Origin: Candidatus Aquabacterium excrementipullorum | Lineage (GTDB): Bacteria; Pseudomonadota; Gammaproteobacteria; Burkholderiales; Burkholderiaceae_C | Direction: 5' to 3' | Assembly (NCBI GenBank): GCA_019112875.1 | Contig: DXIO01000034.1 | Location: forward strand, 1 to 61,575 | Length of the DNA stretch: 61,575 nucleotides | Shown: positions 24,204 to 32,968 of the stretch, piece by piece | Position numbering within the stretch: the stretch's first letter is position 1 | Layout: every line of letters starts with the position of its first letter | Notes under the pieces: model-generated | The model's database searches: none | Seen by the model: the letters and a program-made list of their open reading frames with translations, nothing else | Told to the model about the DNA's origin: nothing | Translations under genes and position numbers: made by a program

Positions 24204-26780
24204 TCAGCAGGTCTCTTCGATCCGCTGTGCCAGGTGTGCCAGCGACTCTTCCACCTGGTCCACCAGCACCAGGCACAAGTCGCCCGGGGCCAGGCGGTTC
24301 AGCGCGGTGTCGATGGCGACGAATTCGCCCATGATCTCTTCGACATGCTGCGTGCGCGGCGCACCCTTGAGGCCCTCGCGCAGCAGGGCCAGCACCTCGC
24401 CGTCCTCGCGGCCACGCTGGCAGGCATCCTGGAACAGGATCACCTCGTCGAAGGCCTGGCCCAGGATGGCGGTCTGCTCGCGGATGTCGTCGTCACGGCG
24501 GTCACCGGCGCCGCTGATCACCACGCTGCGGCGCTTGGCCGGCATCGCGTTCACGGCCTCGACCAGGGCGCGCATGGCGTCCGGGTTGTGGCCGTAGTCG
24601 GCGATCACGGTGGCGCCACGATAGTCCATCACGTTGAAGCGGCCCGGCGCGTTGTCGGCGTCGTTGGAGAAGCTGGCCAGGCCACGGCGGATGGTGTCCC
24701 AATCGAGGCCCGTGCTCCAGGCCGCGCCGATGGAGGCCATGGCGTTGTCCACCTGGAAGCCGATGGTGCCGTTGCGCGTGAGGGGGATGTCGCGCAGCGG
24801 GATCTGCTCGCGCCAGGCACCTTCGATGGCCACGATGCTGTCGCCGTCGACGCTGATCGTGCGCTTGCCCTGGGCGCGGTGCGTGGCCAGGATCGGGTGC
24901 TGGTGATCGGCGGCGAAGAAGATGATGCCGCCCGGGCACTTGGGCGCCATGGCCGCCACGATCGGGTCGGCGGCGTTGAGCACCGCGTAGCCCGTGGGCG
25001 CCACGTTCATCACGATCACGCGCTTGAGCACGGCCAGGTCTTCCACCGTGGTGATGTAGTTCAGCCCCAGGTGGTCGCCAGCGCCGATGTTGGTCACCAC
25101 GGCCGTCTGGCAGCGGTCGAAGCCCAGGCCTTCGCGCAGCATGCCGCCGCGCGCGGTTTCCAGCACGGCCGCGTCCACATCCGGGTGCATCAGCACGTTG
25201 CGGGCGCTCTTGGGTCCGGAGCAGTCGCCGCTGTCGATCTGGCGGCCGTCCACGTAGACGCCGTCGGTGTTGGTCATGCCCACGCGCAGGCCGCTGGTGG
25301 CCATCAGGTGCGCGATCAGGCGGGTGGTGGTGGTCTTGCCGTTGGTGCCAGTCACGGCGACCACGGGCACGCGGCCGTCGTCACCCGGCTTGAACAGGTG
25401 CGCGATCATGGCCTCGCCCACGTTGCGGCCCTTGCCGTACGAGGGCGACAGGTGCATGCGCAGGCCCGGCGCGGCGTTCACCTCGACGATGCCGCCGTGC
25501 TGGTCTTCCATGGGCTTGTGCACGCTCTCGCACACCACGTCCACGCCGCAGATGTCCAGGCCGACCGTCTGCGCCGCCGCGATGGCGCGGGCAGCCACCT
25601 CGGGGTGCACGTCGTCCGTCACGTCGGTGGCGGTGCCGCCGGTGCTCAGGTTGGCGTTGTTGCGCAGGATCACGCGGCGGCCCTTGTCGGGCACGGACTC
25701 GGGCGTCAGGCCCTGCACATCGAGCCGGGCCACGGCGATCTCGTCGAAGCGGATCTTGGTCAGCGAGGTGGCATGGCCTTCGCCGCGGCGCGGGTCGGCG
25801 TTGACGATGTCGACCAGTTCGCGCACGGTGTGCGTGCCGTCGCCAATCACGTGGGGCGGATCCCGGCGGGCGGCGGCCACCAGCTTGTCGCCCACCACCA
25901 GCAGGCGGAAATCGCTGCCGGGCAGGTACTTCTCGACCATCACCTCGCCGATCTCGGCGGCGGCGCGGTAGGCGATGTCAAGATGCTCGCGGCTGACGAT
26001 GTTGACCGTCACGCCCTTGCCCTGGTTGCCGTCCTGCGGCTTGAGCACCACGGGCAGGCCGATCTCCTGCGCGGCGGCCCAGGCGTCCTCAGCGTCCGTC
26101 ACCGGGCGGCCGGTGGGCACGGGCACGCCGGCGGCGGCCAGCAGCGTCTTGCTGAGATCCTTGTCTTGCGCGATGGATTCGGAGACGGCGCTGGTCGAGT
26201 CGACCTCGGCCGCCCAGATGCGGCGCTGGCGCGAGCCCCAGCCCAGCTGCACCAGGCTGCCGGTGGTCAGGCGTCGGTAGGGGATGCCGCGCGCGATGGC
26301 CGCATCGACGATGGAGCCGGTGCTCGGGCCCAGGCGCACGTCTTCATCGAGCTCGCGCAGGCGGGCGATGGCGGCCTCGACATCGAACTGGCCCTCGGCG
26401 CCCAGGCGGGCGGCGGTGACCAGCGCTTCGGCCAGTTCCAGCGCCAGGCGGCCCACGGCCTCTTCGGTGTACTCGACCACCAACTGGTAGACGCCGGGCT
26501 CCGTGGTGGCGGCCGTACGGCTGAAGGTGACGGGGCAGCCGGCCTGGGCCTGCAGCGCCAGGGCCGTGGCCTCCAGCACGTGGGCCAGCGAGATCTGGTC
26601 GGGGCGGCCATCGGGGCGCAGCGCGCCGATGGCGGGGAAGAGTTCGCGCAGGCGCTTTTCAAGGCCGGGCAGGGTGGCCAGGGCGCGCTCCTCGGGCTCG
26701 CAGCGCACCACCGCCTCGATGGCGGTGTGGCGGCTCCAGAGGTTGGGGCCGCGAAGGGCCCGGATGCGGGATACGTCCAT
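24204..26780 (-). CDS. cphA1: Cyanophycin synthetase, complete form
   Basis: An 858-residue enzyme that builds multi-L-arginyl-poly-L-aspartate from Asp, Arg and ATP, stored as cytoplasmic granules. There are three parts: an N-terminal domain (about 1-200), an ATP-grasp domain (about 205-470; LKPQDGNQGKGV, VEKYLPGSDFRLLVVG, GIVEVNAAPGLRMH) and a Mur ligase-like domain (about 475-858). The Mur P-loop TGTNGKTTTT near residue 478 is intact, as are ETARGG and the C-terminal lobe (VIADYGHNPDA). Both ATP sites are therefore present. It lies 21 bases after a shorter paralogue on the same strand. No cyanophycinase gene is in the window. Confidence 0.93.
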   Translation of the reverse strand: MDVSRIRALRGPNLWSRHTAIEAVVRCEPEERALATLPGLEKRLRELFPAIGALRPDGRPDQISLAHVLEATALALQAQAGCPVTFSRTAATTEPGVYQLVVEYTEEAVGRLALELAEALVTAARLGAEGQFDVEAAIARLRELDEDVRLGPSTGSIVDAAIARGIPYRRLTTGSLVQLGWGSRQRRIWAAEVDSTSAVSESIAQDKDLSKTLLAAAGVPVPTGRPVTDAEDAWAAAQEIGLPVVLKPQDGNQGKGVTVNIVSREHLDIAYRAAAEIGEVMVEKYLPGSDFRLLVVGDKLVAAARRDPPHVIGDGTHTVRELVDIVNADPRRGEGHATSLTKIRFDEIAVARLDVQGLTPESVPDKGRRVILRNNANLSTGGTATDVTDDVHPEVAARAIAAAQTVGLDICGVDVVCESVHKPMEDQHGGIVEVNAAPGLRMHLSPSYGKGRNVGEAMIAHLFKPGDDGRVPVVAVTGTNGKTTTTRLIAHLMATSGLRVGMTNTDGVYVDGRQIDSGDCSGPKSARNVLMHPDVDAAVLETARGGMLREGLGFDRCQTAVVTNIGAGDHLGLNYITTVEDLAVLKRVIVMNVAPTGYAVLNAADPIVAAMAPKCPGGIIFFAADHQHPILATHRAQGKRTISVDGDSIVAIEGAWREQIPLRDIPLTRNGTIGFQVDNAMASIGAAWSTGLDWDTIRRGLASFSNDADNAPGRFNVMDYRGATVIADYGHNPDAMRALVEAVNAMPAKRRSVVISGAGDRRDDDIREQTAILGQAFDEVILFQDACQRGREDGEVLALLREGLKGAPRTQHVEEIMGEFVAIDTALNRLAPGDLCLVLVDQVEESLAHLAQRIEETC

Positions 26781-26801
26781 TTGGCGTGTCTTTCTGGGGT
26801 C

Positions 26802-29021
26802 TCAGCGGGCCTGGTGGAGGGTGCCCAGCGGCTGGGGCGCGGGGGCCGGCGCGGTCAGGCAAGTCTCGATGCCGGCGGCGATCAGTTCAGGCGAAATGCC
26901 CAGGGCCCAGGCGGCGGCGATGGCCGCCATCAGCACGGGCGGGCCGTAGTCTTCGCACAGGCGCTTGACGGCCGGGCTGTCCAGCGGGACGCTGGGGATC
27001 TGCGCCGCGCCTTCGGCCAGCACCAGGCGGCCATGCTGCGCCAGCACGGCGCGGCCACCCTTGGCGCGGTGGTCGGCGATGGCGGGCAGGGCCGGGTCTT
27101 GGCCATAGAGGATCACGCTGCCATCGCACAGCTCGGCCATCTGCACCAGGCGGGCGTCGTCGGCATTGAGCACGGCCACGCCCTCGGGCAGCACCACATC
27201 GACCTGCGTGCGCAGCACCTTGAAGAGCTGGTCGGTCTCGCGGATGTCGTGGCGGTCCAGGCCGCCGATGTCGCTCAGGTCGGTCACGATGCCGACCAGG
27301 CAGCGGTCGTAGGCCAGGCCGTCGTCCAGGATGGAGGCGGCGCTGTTCTGCAGCACCACGGTGTCCACCTCGCGGTTCATCAGCAGGCGCTGGCCGGCGG
27401 CCCAATGGGCGCCGGGGCGCTTGTCGATCTGGCGGCTGCCCAGGAACAGGCCGTCCTGGCAGGCCAGGCCGACGTGGCGACCGCTCAGGTGCAGCAGCCA
27501 GGCCACCAGGCGGGCGATGGTGTTGGTGCCCTGCGAGCCGCTCACGCCCACGATGGGGATGCGGCCGGTGGCGTTGTCGTCGAACAGGTGGTCGACGATG
27601 GCGCGGCCCACGGGGCGGGGCAGGCCCAGCGCGGGTTTCAGGTGCATCAGCAGGCCGGGGCCGGCGTTCACCTCGACGATGGCGCCGCCCTGGAACTGCA
27701 AGGGCTTGGCGATGTCTTGCGCGACCAGGTCGATGCCGGCGATGTCCAGGCCTACCACGCGGGCGGCCAGGCTGGCGGCGAAGGCCACCTCGGGGTGGAC
27801 ATCGTCGGTGCAGTCGATGGTGAGGTTGCCGTTGCGCTGGATCAGCACGCGCTGGCCAGCGGCCGGCACGGAGTCCGCCGCCAGGCCCTGGCGCTGCAGC
27901 AGCAGGCGCATGGCCGGCTCGCGCTCCAGCACGATGGTTTCAAGCGGGAACTCCTCGGCCTCGCCGCGGCGCGGGTCGCTGTTGAGCTGCAGGTCGATCA
28001 GGCGGGCCACGGTGCTGCGGCCGTCGCCGACCACCCACAGGCTCTCGCCGCGCGTGGCGGCCACGACCTTGCCACCGACCACCAGCAGGCGGTGCTCGTC
28101 ACCGGGCACGAAGCGCTCGACGATGACCTCGCTGCCTTCTTTTCGCGCCACGTGGAAGGCAGCTTCCACATCGGCTTGCGTGGACAACTCCAGCGACACG
28201 CCCCGGCCGTGGTTGCCGTCCAGCGGCTTGACCACCACCGGCAGCCCGACGTTCTGGGCCGATTCCCAGGCCTCTTCGGCCGTGGAGACGATTTCACCTT
28301 CCGGAACGGGCACACCGCAGGATTGCAGCAGCGTCTTGGTCAGGTCCTTGTCACGGGCAATGCCTTCGGCGATGGCGCTGGTCAGGTCGGTTTCGGCCGT
28401 CCAGATGCGGCGCTGGGCGGCGCCGTGGCCCAGCTGGACCAGGTTGCCTTCGTTCAGCCGCAGGTGCGGGATGCCCCGGTCGGTGGCGGCGCCCACGATG
28501 GCGGCCGTGCTGGGGCCGAGGTAGCAGTCGTCGATCTGGTTCTGTACGCGCGCGACGGCGGCGGGCACGTCGAAGGGCGCATCGCCCTCCTTGAAATTGA
28601 TCGCGGCGGTCAGCAGGGCATGGCCTTCGGCCAGGGCGATGCGGGCCACCTGTTCGTCGCGGGCGCGGAACACCATGCGGTAGATGCCGGAGGTGCTGGT
28701 CTCGCGGGTCTGACCGAAACCGGTGGACATGCCGGCGAGGTTCAGCAGCTCGATGACGACGTGTTCCAGGATGTGACCGGCCCAGGTGCCTTCTTCCAGG
28801 CGCTGCAGGAAGCCGCCGCGCTCGCCGACGCCGCAGTGGTGCTCGACCAGGTTGGGCAGCCAGGTGGTCAGGCGGCTGTTCAGGCCGGGGAGCTTGTTGG
28901 AAGGGAACTCTTCGAGCCGGCCGAGGTCCAGCCAGACTTCGAGCACTGGACGGTAGGTCCAGATGTTGGGGCCGCGCAGGTAGTTGATGCGCAGCAGCTT
29001 GATCTCGTGTGGTGTGCTCAT
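26802..29021 (-). CDS. Cyanophycin synthetase paralogue with degenerate Mur-ligase half
   Basis: A 739-residue homologue of the neighbouring CphA (CphA2- or CphA'-like). The N-terminal domain (LRINYLRGPNIWTYRPVLEV) and ATP-grasp domain (VVKPLDGNHGRGV, FVPGDEHRLLVVGGK, AIVEVNAGPGLLMH) look intact. In the Mur-like domain the P-loop reads GSQGTNTIA at about 494-502, without the Lys-Thr of GKTT. ETARGG has become QNSAAS, and about 150 C-terminal residues including the Mur C-lobe are absent. Only one ATP-dependent ligation should remain. In cyanobacteria CphA2 similarly lost one ATP site and polymerises beta-Asp-Arg dipeptides; whether that holds here is inference. Start 29021 gives the family N-terminus. 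Confidence 0.88.
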   Translation of the reverse strand: MSTPHEIKLLRINYLRGPNIWTYRPVLEVWLDLGRLEEFPSNKLPGLNSRLTTWLPNLVEHHCGVGERGGFLQRLEEGTWAGHILEHVVIELLNLAGMSTGFGQTRETSTSGIYRMVFRARDEQVARIALAEGHALLTAAINFKEGDAPFDVPAAVARVQNQIDDCYLGPSTAAIVGAATDRGIPHLRLNEGNLVQLGHGAAQRRIWTAETDLTSAIAEGIARDKDLTKTLLQSCGVPVPEGEIVSTAEEAWESAQNVGLPVVVKPLDGNHGRGVSLELSTQADVEAAFHVARKEGSEVIVERFVPGDEHRLLVVGGKVVAATRGESLWVVGDGRSTVARLIDLQLNSDPRRGEAEEFPLETIVLEREPAMRLLLQRQGLAADSVPAAGQRVLIQRNGNLTIDCTDDVHPEVAFAASLAARVVGLDIAGIDLVAQDIAKPLQFQGGAIVEVNAGPGLLMHLKPALGLPRPVGRAIVDHLFDDNATGRIPIVGVSGSQGTNTIARLVAWLLHLSGRHVGLACQDGLFLGSRQIDKRPGAHWAAGQRLLMNREVDTVVLQNSAASILDDGLAYDRCLVGIVTDLSDIGGLDRHDIRETDQLFKVLRTQVDVVLPEGVAVLNADDARLVQMAELCDGSVILYGQDPALPAIADHRAKGGRAVLAQHGRLVLAEGAAQIPSVPLDSPAVKRLCEDYGPPVLMAAIAAAWALGISPELIAAGIETCLTAPAPAPQPLGTLHQAR

Positions 29022-29168
29022 TGGGAGGGCAGCGGGGCGGGCGTCCGTTGTTGGGCCTTCTTGTCGGCTTTGGGTCGCGTTGTATCGTTGTTTGGCGGAT
29101 GGGCCCTTTCGGCGCCCCGAGATTGTGACGGCGCGATCGGTGAAAATGCCAGTCCCCGATGAGGGAAC

Positions 29169-31475
29169 GTGCTGTCCTGCACAGCCGTGTCCGACCACAC
29201 CACCATGCACCAACACCCTCGTGCCGATGCCCGCGGCAAGCCAGTCGACCCCGAACGGGCGGCCGTGCAAGCCCCGAATACCGGTCTTGCTCCCGAAGAG
29301 AACGCTCTGGCCACGCTGGAGGTTGACCTCGACGAGCAACTTCGCTTCACAAAGCGCGTTCTGACGCTCACCGGCCGCCGTTTGACGTTCCAAGACCGTG
29401 AATGGCCGCTGAACCAATCCCTGGCATTGCGTCTATCTGACCATGCCGGGGTGGGGAGCCTGGAGCTGCACGATGGCGAAACCCGGCTGGCGGTATGGCA
29501 TTTCACCCTGGGCGCCCAGGTGCAGGCCAACCGCCTGGTGGAACAGTTCCAGCGCGCCCAGGCGGCCACGGCCGGCCAGCCTCAGCCCGAGGAGGACGAC
29601 GCCGCCCAGTGCCCGACCTGCCACGCCGCCCTCCCGCCCGACAGCGAGGAGTGCCCCACCTGTGCCCGCGAACTGACGACGCCCCCCTCGACCTGGGTGC
29701 TGCTGCGCCTGTGGCGCTTCGCCAAGCCCTATCAGACCCAGCTGATCACCGGCTTCCTGCTCACCCTGGCGTCTACCGGAGCTACCCTGGTGGCGCCCTA
29801 CCTGAGCATCCCGCTGATGGACAAAGTGCTGATCCCGTTCCAGAACGGGCAGGCCATCGACACCTGGCTGGTGGTCTGGCTGCTGGCAGGGCTGCTGGGC
29901 TCGGCCGTGCTGGCGTGGGGGCTGAACTGGGCGCGCACCTACCTGCTGGCCTTGGTGTCCGAGCGCATCAGCGCCGACCTGCGCACCGCCACCTTCGAGC
30001 ACCTGCTGCGCCTGTCGCTGGATTACTTCGGCAGCAAGCGCACGGGCGATCTGATGTCCCGCATCGGCTCGGAGACCGACCGCATCAGCGTCTTCCTGTC
30101 GCTGCACGCCCTGGATTTCGCCACCGACGTGCTGATGATCGGCATGACGGCCATCATCCTGTTCTCCATCAACCCGTGGCTGGCGCTGGTCACCCTGCTG
30201 CCGCTGCCCTTCATCGGCTGGATGATCCACCTGGTGCGCGACCGCCTGCGCACCGGCTTCGAGAAGATCGACCGGGTCTGGGGCCAGGTCACCAACGTGC
30301 TGGCCGACACCATCCCGGGCATCCGCGTGGTCAAGGCCTTCGCCCAGGAAAGCCGCGAGGCCAAGCGCTTCAAGGAGGCCAACCTGCACAACCTGGAGCT
30401 CAACGACAAGCTCAACAAGACCTGGTCGCTGTTCTCGCCCACGGTGGCGCTGCTGACCGAGATGGGGCTGCTGGTGGTCTGGGCCTTCGGCATCTGGCTG
30501 GTGTCGCACCAGCAGATCACGGTGGGTGTGCTCACGGCCTTCATCGCCTACATCGGGCGCTTCTACGGCCGGCTCGATTCCATGAGCCGCATCGTGTCCG
30601 TCACGCAGAAGGCGGCAGCGGGTGCCAAGCGCATCTTCGACATCCTGGACCACGTCTCCAACGTGCCCGATCCGGTCAACCCGGTGCCGCTGCCGAGCGT
30701 GCAGGGCGGCATCCAGATGGAAGGCATCGGCTTCCGCTACGGCAGCCGCACCGTGATCCGCGACCTGAGCCTGGACATCCGCCCCGGCGAGATGATCGGC
30801 CTGGTGGGCCACAGCGGCTCGGGCAAGAGCACGCTGGTCAACCTGATCTGCCGCTTCTACGACGTGAGCGAGGGTGCCATCAAAGTCGATGGCGTGGACA
30901 TCCGCCGCGTGGCCGTGGCCGATTTCCGCCGCCACATCGGCCTGGTGCTGCAGGAGCCCTTCCTGTTCTTCGGCACCATTGCCGAGAACATCGCCTACGG
31001 CAAGCCCGACGCCACGCGCGACGAGATCGTGGCCGCCGCCCGCGCCGCGCATGCGCACGATTTCATCCTGCGCCTGCCCAATGGCTACGACTCGCTGGTG
31101 GGCGAGCGCGGCCAGGGCCTGTCGGGTGGTGAGCGCCAGCGCATCTCGATCGCGCGCGCGCTGCTGATCGATCCGCGCATCCTGATCCTCGATGAGGCCA
31201 CATCCTCCGTGGACACCGAGACGGAAAAAGAAATCCAGAAGGCGCTGGACAACCTGGTCAAGGGGCGAACCACCATCGCGATCGCCCACCGCCTGTCCAC
31301 GCTGCGCAAGGCCGACCGCCTGGTGGTGATGGACCGCGGCCAGGTGGTCGAGGTGGGCCCCCACGACGAGCTGATGGCCAAACAAGGCGCGTACTGGCGC
31401 CTGTACGAGGCGCAGGCCCGCAAGGAGCAGGAAGCCGCCGCCGTGCTGGGCGATGACGATGGAGACGAGGCATGA
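29169..31475 (+). CDS. ABC exporter with N-terminal zinc-ribbon extension, cyanophycin-associated
   Basis: A 768-residue ABC half-transporter. The first 170 residues are unusual: a beta-rich segment resembling a PH-like fold (about 50-130), then a zinc ribbon CPTC (148-151) and CPTC (162-165). Six membrane helices follow (about 185-480), then the nucleotide-binding domain with Walker [11 protein letters not shown]-loop LVLQEPFLF, signature [10 protein letters not shown], Walker [10 protein letters not shown] and the switch His in AHRLST. All catalytic motifs are present. The start is GTG 29169 after GAGGG; ATG 29205 is possible. It is divergent from the cphA pair. Its stop overlaps the DUF1854 start, implying coupled translation. 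The substrate is unknown. Confidence 0.88.
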   Translation: MLSCTAVSDHTTMHQHPRADARGKPVDPERAAVQAPNTGLAPEENALATLEVDLDEQLRFTKRVLTLTGRRLTFQDREWPLNQSLALRLSDHAGVGSLELHDGETRLAVWHFTLGAQVQANRLVEQFQRAQAATAGQPQPEEDDAAQCPTCHAALPPDSEECPTCARELTTPPSTWVLLRLWRFAKPYQTQLITGFLLTLASTGATLVAPYLSIPLMDKVLIPFQNGQAIDTWLVVWLLAGLLGSAVLAWGLNWARTYLLALVSERISADLRTATFEHLLRLSLDYFGSKRTGDLMSRIGSETDRISVFLSLHALDFATDVLMIGMTAIILFSINPWLALVTLLPLPFIGWMIHLVRDRLRTGFEKIDRVWGQVTNVLADTIPGIRVVKAFAQESREAKRFKEANLHNLELNDKLNKTWSLFSPTVALLTEMGLLVVWAFGIWLVSHQQITVGVLTAFIAYIGRFYGRLDSMSRIVSVTQKAAAGAKRIFDILDHVSNVPDPVNPVPLPSVQGGIQMEGIGFRYGSRTVIRDLSLDIRPGEMIGLVGHSGSGKSTLVNLICRFYDVSEGAIKVDGVDIRRVAVADFRRHIGLVLQEPFLFFGTIAENIAYGKPDATRDEIVAAARAAHAHDFILRLPNGYDSLVGERGQGLSGGERQRISIARALLIDPRILILDEATSSVDTETEKEIQKALDNLVKGRTTIAIAHRLSTLRKADRLVVMDRGQVVEVGPHDELMAKQGAYWRLYEAQARKEQEAAAVLGDDDGDEA

Positions 31476-31987
31476 GCGCGTTCGACAAGACCCCTGGCGG
31501 CCTTTCGGGCGCCGCGTCTGGCCAGCCGGCCTGGCACCTGACCCGCAACCCGCTGGGCCGCCTGGTGCTGAGGGACGCCGAAGGGCAGGACCACGTCGGC
31601 GTGGTGCCGGTGCGCGCCTTTCCGATCGCCGCGCCGGACGACGGCATCTCGCTGGTCGGCCCCGACGGGCACGAGCTGGCCTGGGTGCCGCGCCTGAGTG
31701 CCCTGGCCGCGCCCGCGCGCCAGCTGATCGAAGAAGACCTGGCCGTGCGCGAGTTCACTCCGGTGGTCCAGCGCATCGAGGCCGTGTCCACCTTCGCCAC
31801 GCCCAGTGTCTGGACGGTGGACACCGACCGGGGCCGCACGGAGTTCGTGCTCAAGAGCGAGGACGACATCCGCCGCCTGGAGCGTGGTGCGCTGATGATC
31901 ACCAGCGGCCATGGCGTGGCCTTCGTGGTGCGCGACCGCTTCGCGCTGGACGCGCATTCGCGCAAGCTGCTCGATCGTTTCCTTTGA
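31472..31987 (+). CDS. DUF1854 family protein, cyanophycin-associated
   Basis: A 171-residue soluble protein with no signal peptide or membrane segment. Its ATG overlaps the TGA of the ABC exporter (ATGA), so the two are translationally coupled. The sequence WHLTRNPLGRLVLRDAEGQD, then ELAWVPRLSALAAPARQLIEEDLAVREFTP (two conserved blocks) and the closing RDRFALDAHSRKLLDRF match DUF1854. From memory, DUF1854 genes occur repeatedly beside cphA genes and this type of ABC exporter in betaproteobacteria, but no activity is established. A partner or regulatory subunit of the exporter is the simplest inference. Confidence 0.82.
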   Translation: MSAFDKTPGGLSGAASGQPAWHLTRNPLGRLVLRDAEGQDHVGVVPVRAFPIAAPDDGISLVGPDGHELAWVPRLSALAAPARQLIEEDLAVREFTPVVQRIEAVSTFATPSVWTVDTDRGRTEFVLKSEDDIRRLERGALMITSGHGVAFVVRDRFALDAHSRKLLDRFL

Positions 31988-32006
31988 GCCGCTGACGGCA
32001 AGCCGC

Positions 32007-32327
32007 ATGGCCGACGACACGCCCACTGTTTTCGAAGCCACCGTGCTGCCGGCTGGCTGGCGCTTCACCGCGCCGCCCGGCGTCTCCCTGGTCACCGCCG
32101 CCCAGCAGGCGGGCATCCGCCTGGCCCGCTCCTGCCGCAACGGCACTTGCCGCGCCTGCCTGTGCCACCTGCGCAGCGGCCAGGTGCGCTACAGCATCGA
32201 GTGGCCCGGCCTGAGCCTCGACGAGAAGGAAGAGGGCTGCATCCTGCCCTGCGTGGCGCAGCCGCTCACCGACGTCGTGCTCGACGCGCCCAAAGCCACG
32301 CTGATCGACGGAGGACCCCGCGCATGA
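32007..32327 (+). CDS. [2Fe-2S] plant-type ferredoxin
   Basis: A 106-residue single-domain ferredoxin. The cluster ligands are Cys43, Cys48, Cys51 and Cys82, giving C-X4-C-X2-C-X30-C of the plant/adrenodoxin-type beta-grasp fold. Cys53 and Cys78 are extra. It starts 19 bases after the DUF1854 stop, and its TGA overlaps the ATG of the flavin reductase gene (ATGA). That coupling suggests the ferredoxin and the flavoprotein are made together and may exchange electrons. A redox gene pair in a cyanophycin-linked operon is unexpected; its target is not visible here. Confidence 0.88.
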   Translation: MADDTPTVFEATVLPAGWRFTAPPGVSLVTAAQQAGIRLARSCRNGTCRACLCHLRSGQVRYSIEWPGLSLDEKEEGCILPCVAQPLTDVVLDAPKATLIDGGPRA

Positions 32328-32959
32328 TCATCGACATGAACCAGACCAGCGCGGGCCGCGCCTACCAGTGGCTGGCCTCCACCGTCACGCCCCGGCCGGT
32401 GGCCTGGGTGTCCACGCTGTCGGCCGAGGGGCAGGGCAACCTCGCGCCCTTCAGTTTTTTCCAGGTGCTCACGGGCGATCCGCCCACGGTGATGATCAGC
32501 CCGCTGCACCGGGGCGACGGTGGTTTGAAGGACACAGTGCTCAACATCCAGGCCACGGGCGAGTTCACGATCAGCCTGGTGCCGTTCGCGCTGGTCGATG
32601 CGATGAACGAGTGCTCGGTGAGCTACCCGCATGGCGTGAGCGAGTTCGCGCAGGCCGGCGTGGCACCCGCCGCCAGCACGAAAGTGAAGCCACCGCGCGT
32701 GGCGGCATCACCGGTGAGCCTGGAGTGCGTGGCCGTGCAGTGCCAGCCCTATCCGGCCGACAAGCCCAGCTGCCACCTGATCTTGGGCCGCGTGCTGGCC
32801 ATGCACATCGACGAGGCGGTGCTGGGCGACGATGCCCGCGTGGACCCGGCCCGGCTGGACCTGGTCTCGCGCATGGGCGGCGACTGGTATGGCCGCACCA
32901 AGGCCGACGCCAACTTCACGCTGGGCCGGCCCCAGGGGTGGGACCAGACCCAGCGCTGA
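32324..32959 (+). CDS. Flavin reductase-like (FMN-binding split barrel) protein
   Basis: A 211-residue protein of the flavin reductase/DIM6-NTAB family. Its N-terminal signature is STVTPRPVAWVSTLSAEGQG, then NLAPFSFFQVLTGDPPTVMI, with the FMN phosphate-binding Ser/Thr region at about residues 20-55. The C-terminal GGDWYGRTKADANFTLGRP is typical of the subgroup. It binds FMN and may reduce free flavin or act as an NAD(P)H oxidoreductase. It is translationally coupled to the ferredoxin and is the last gene of the operon, converging on leuA with a 9-base gap. The electron acceptor is unknown. Confidence 0.87.
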   Translation: MIIDMNQTSAGRAYQWLASTVTPRPVAWVSTLSAEGQGNLAPFSFFQVLTGDPPTVMISPLHRGDGGLKDTVLNIQATGEFTISLVPFALVDAMNECSVSYPHGVSEFAQAGVAPAASTKVKPPRVAASPVSLECVAVQCQPYPADKPSCHLILGRVLAMHIDEAVLGDDARVDPARLDLVSRMGGDWYGRTKADANFTLGRPQGWDQTQR

Positions 32960-32968
32960 CCTGCAAGT

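Noticed and set aside
24234-29162. A 1642-codon open frame on the plus strand, opposite both cyanophycin synthetases
   Set aside because: It mirrors the minus-strand genes exactly. Its translation is rich in His, Ala, Gly and Val with no domains, as expected from the antisense frame of GC-rich coding sequence.
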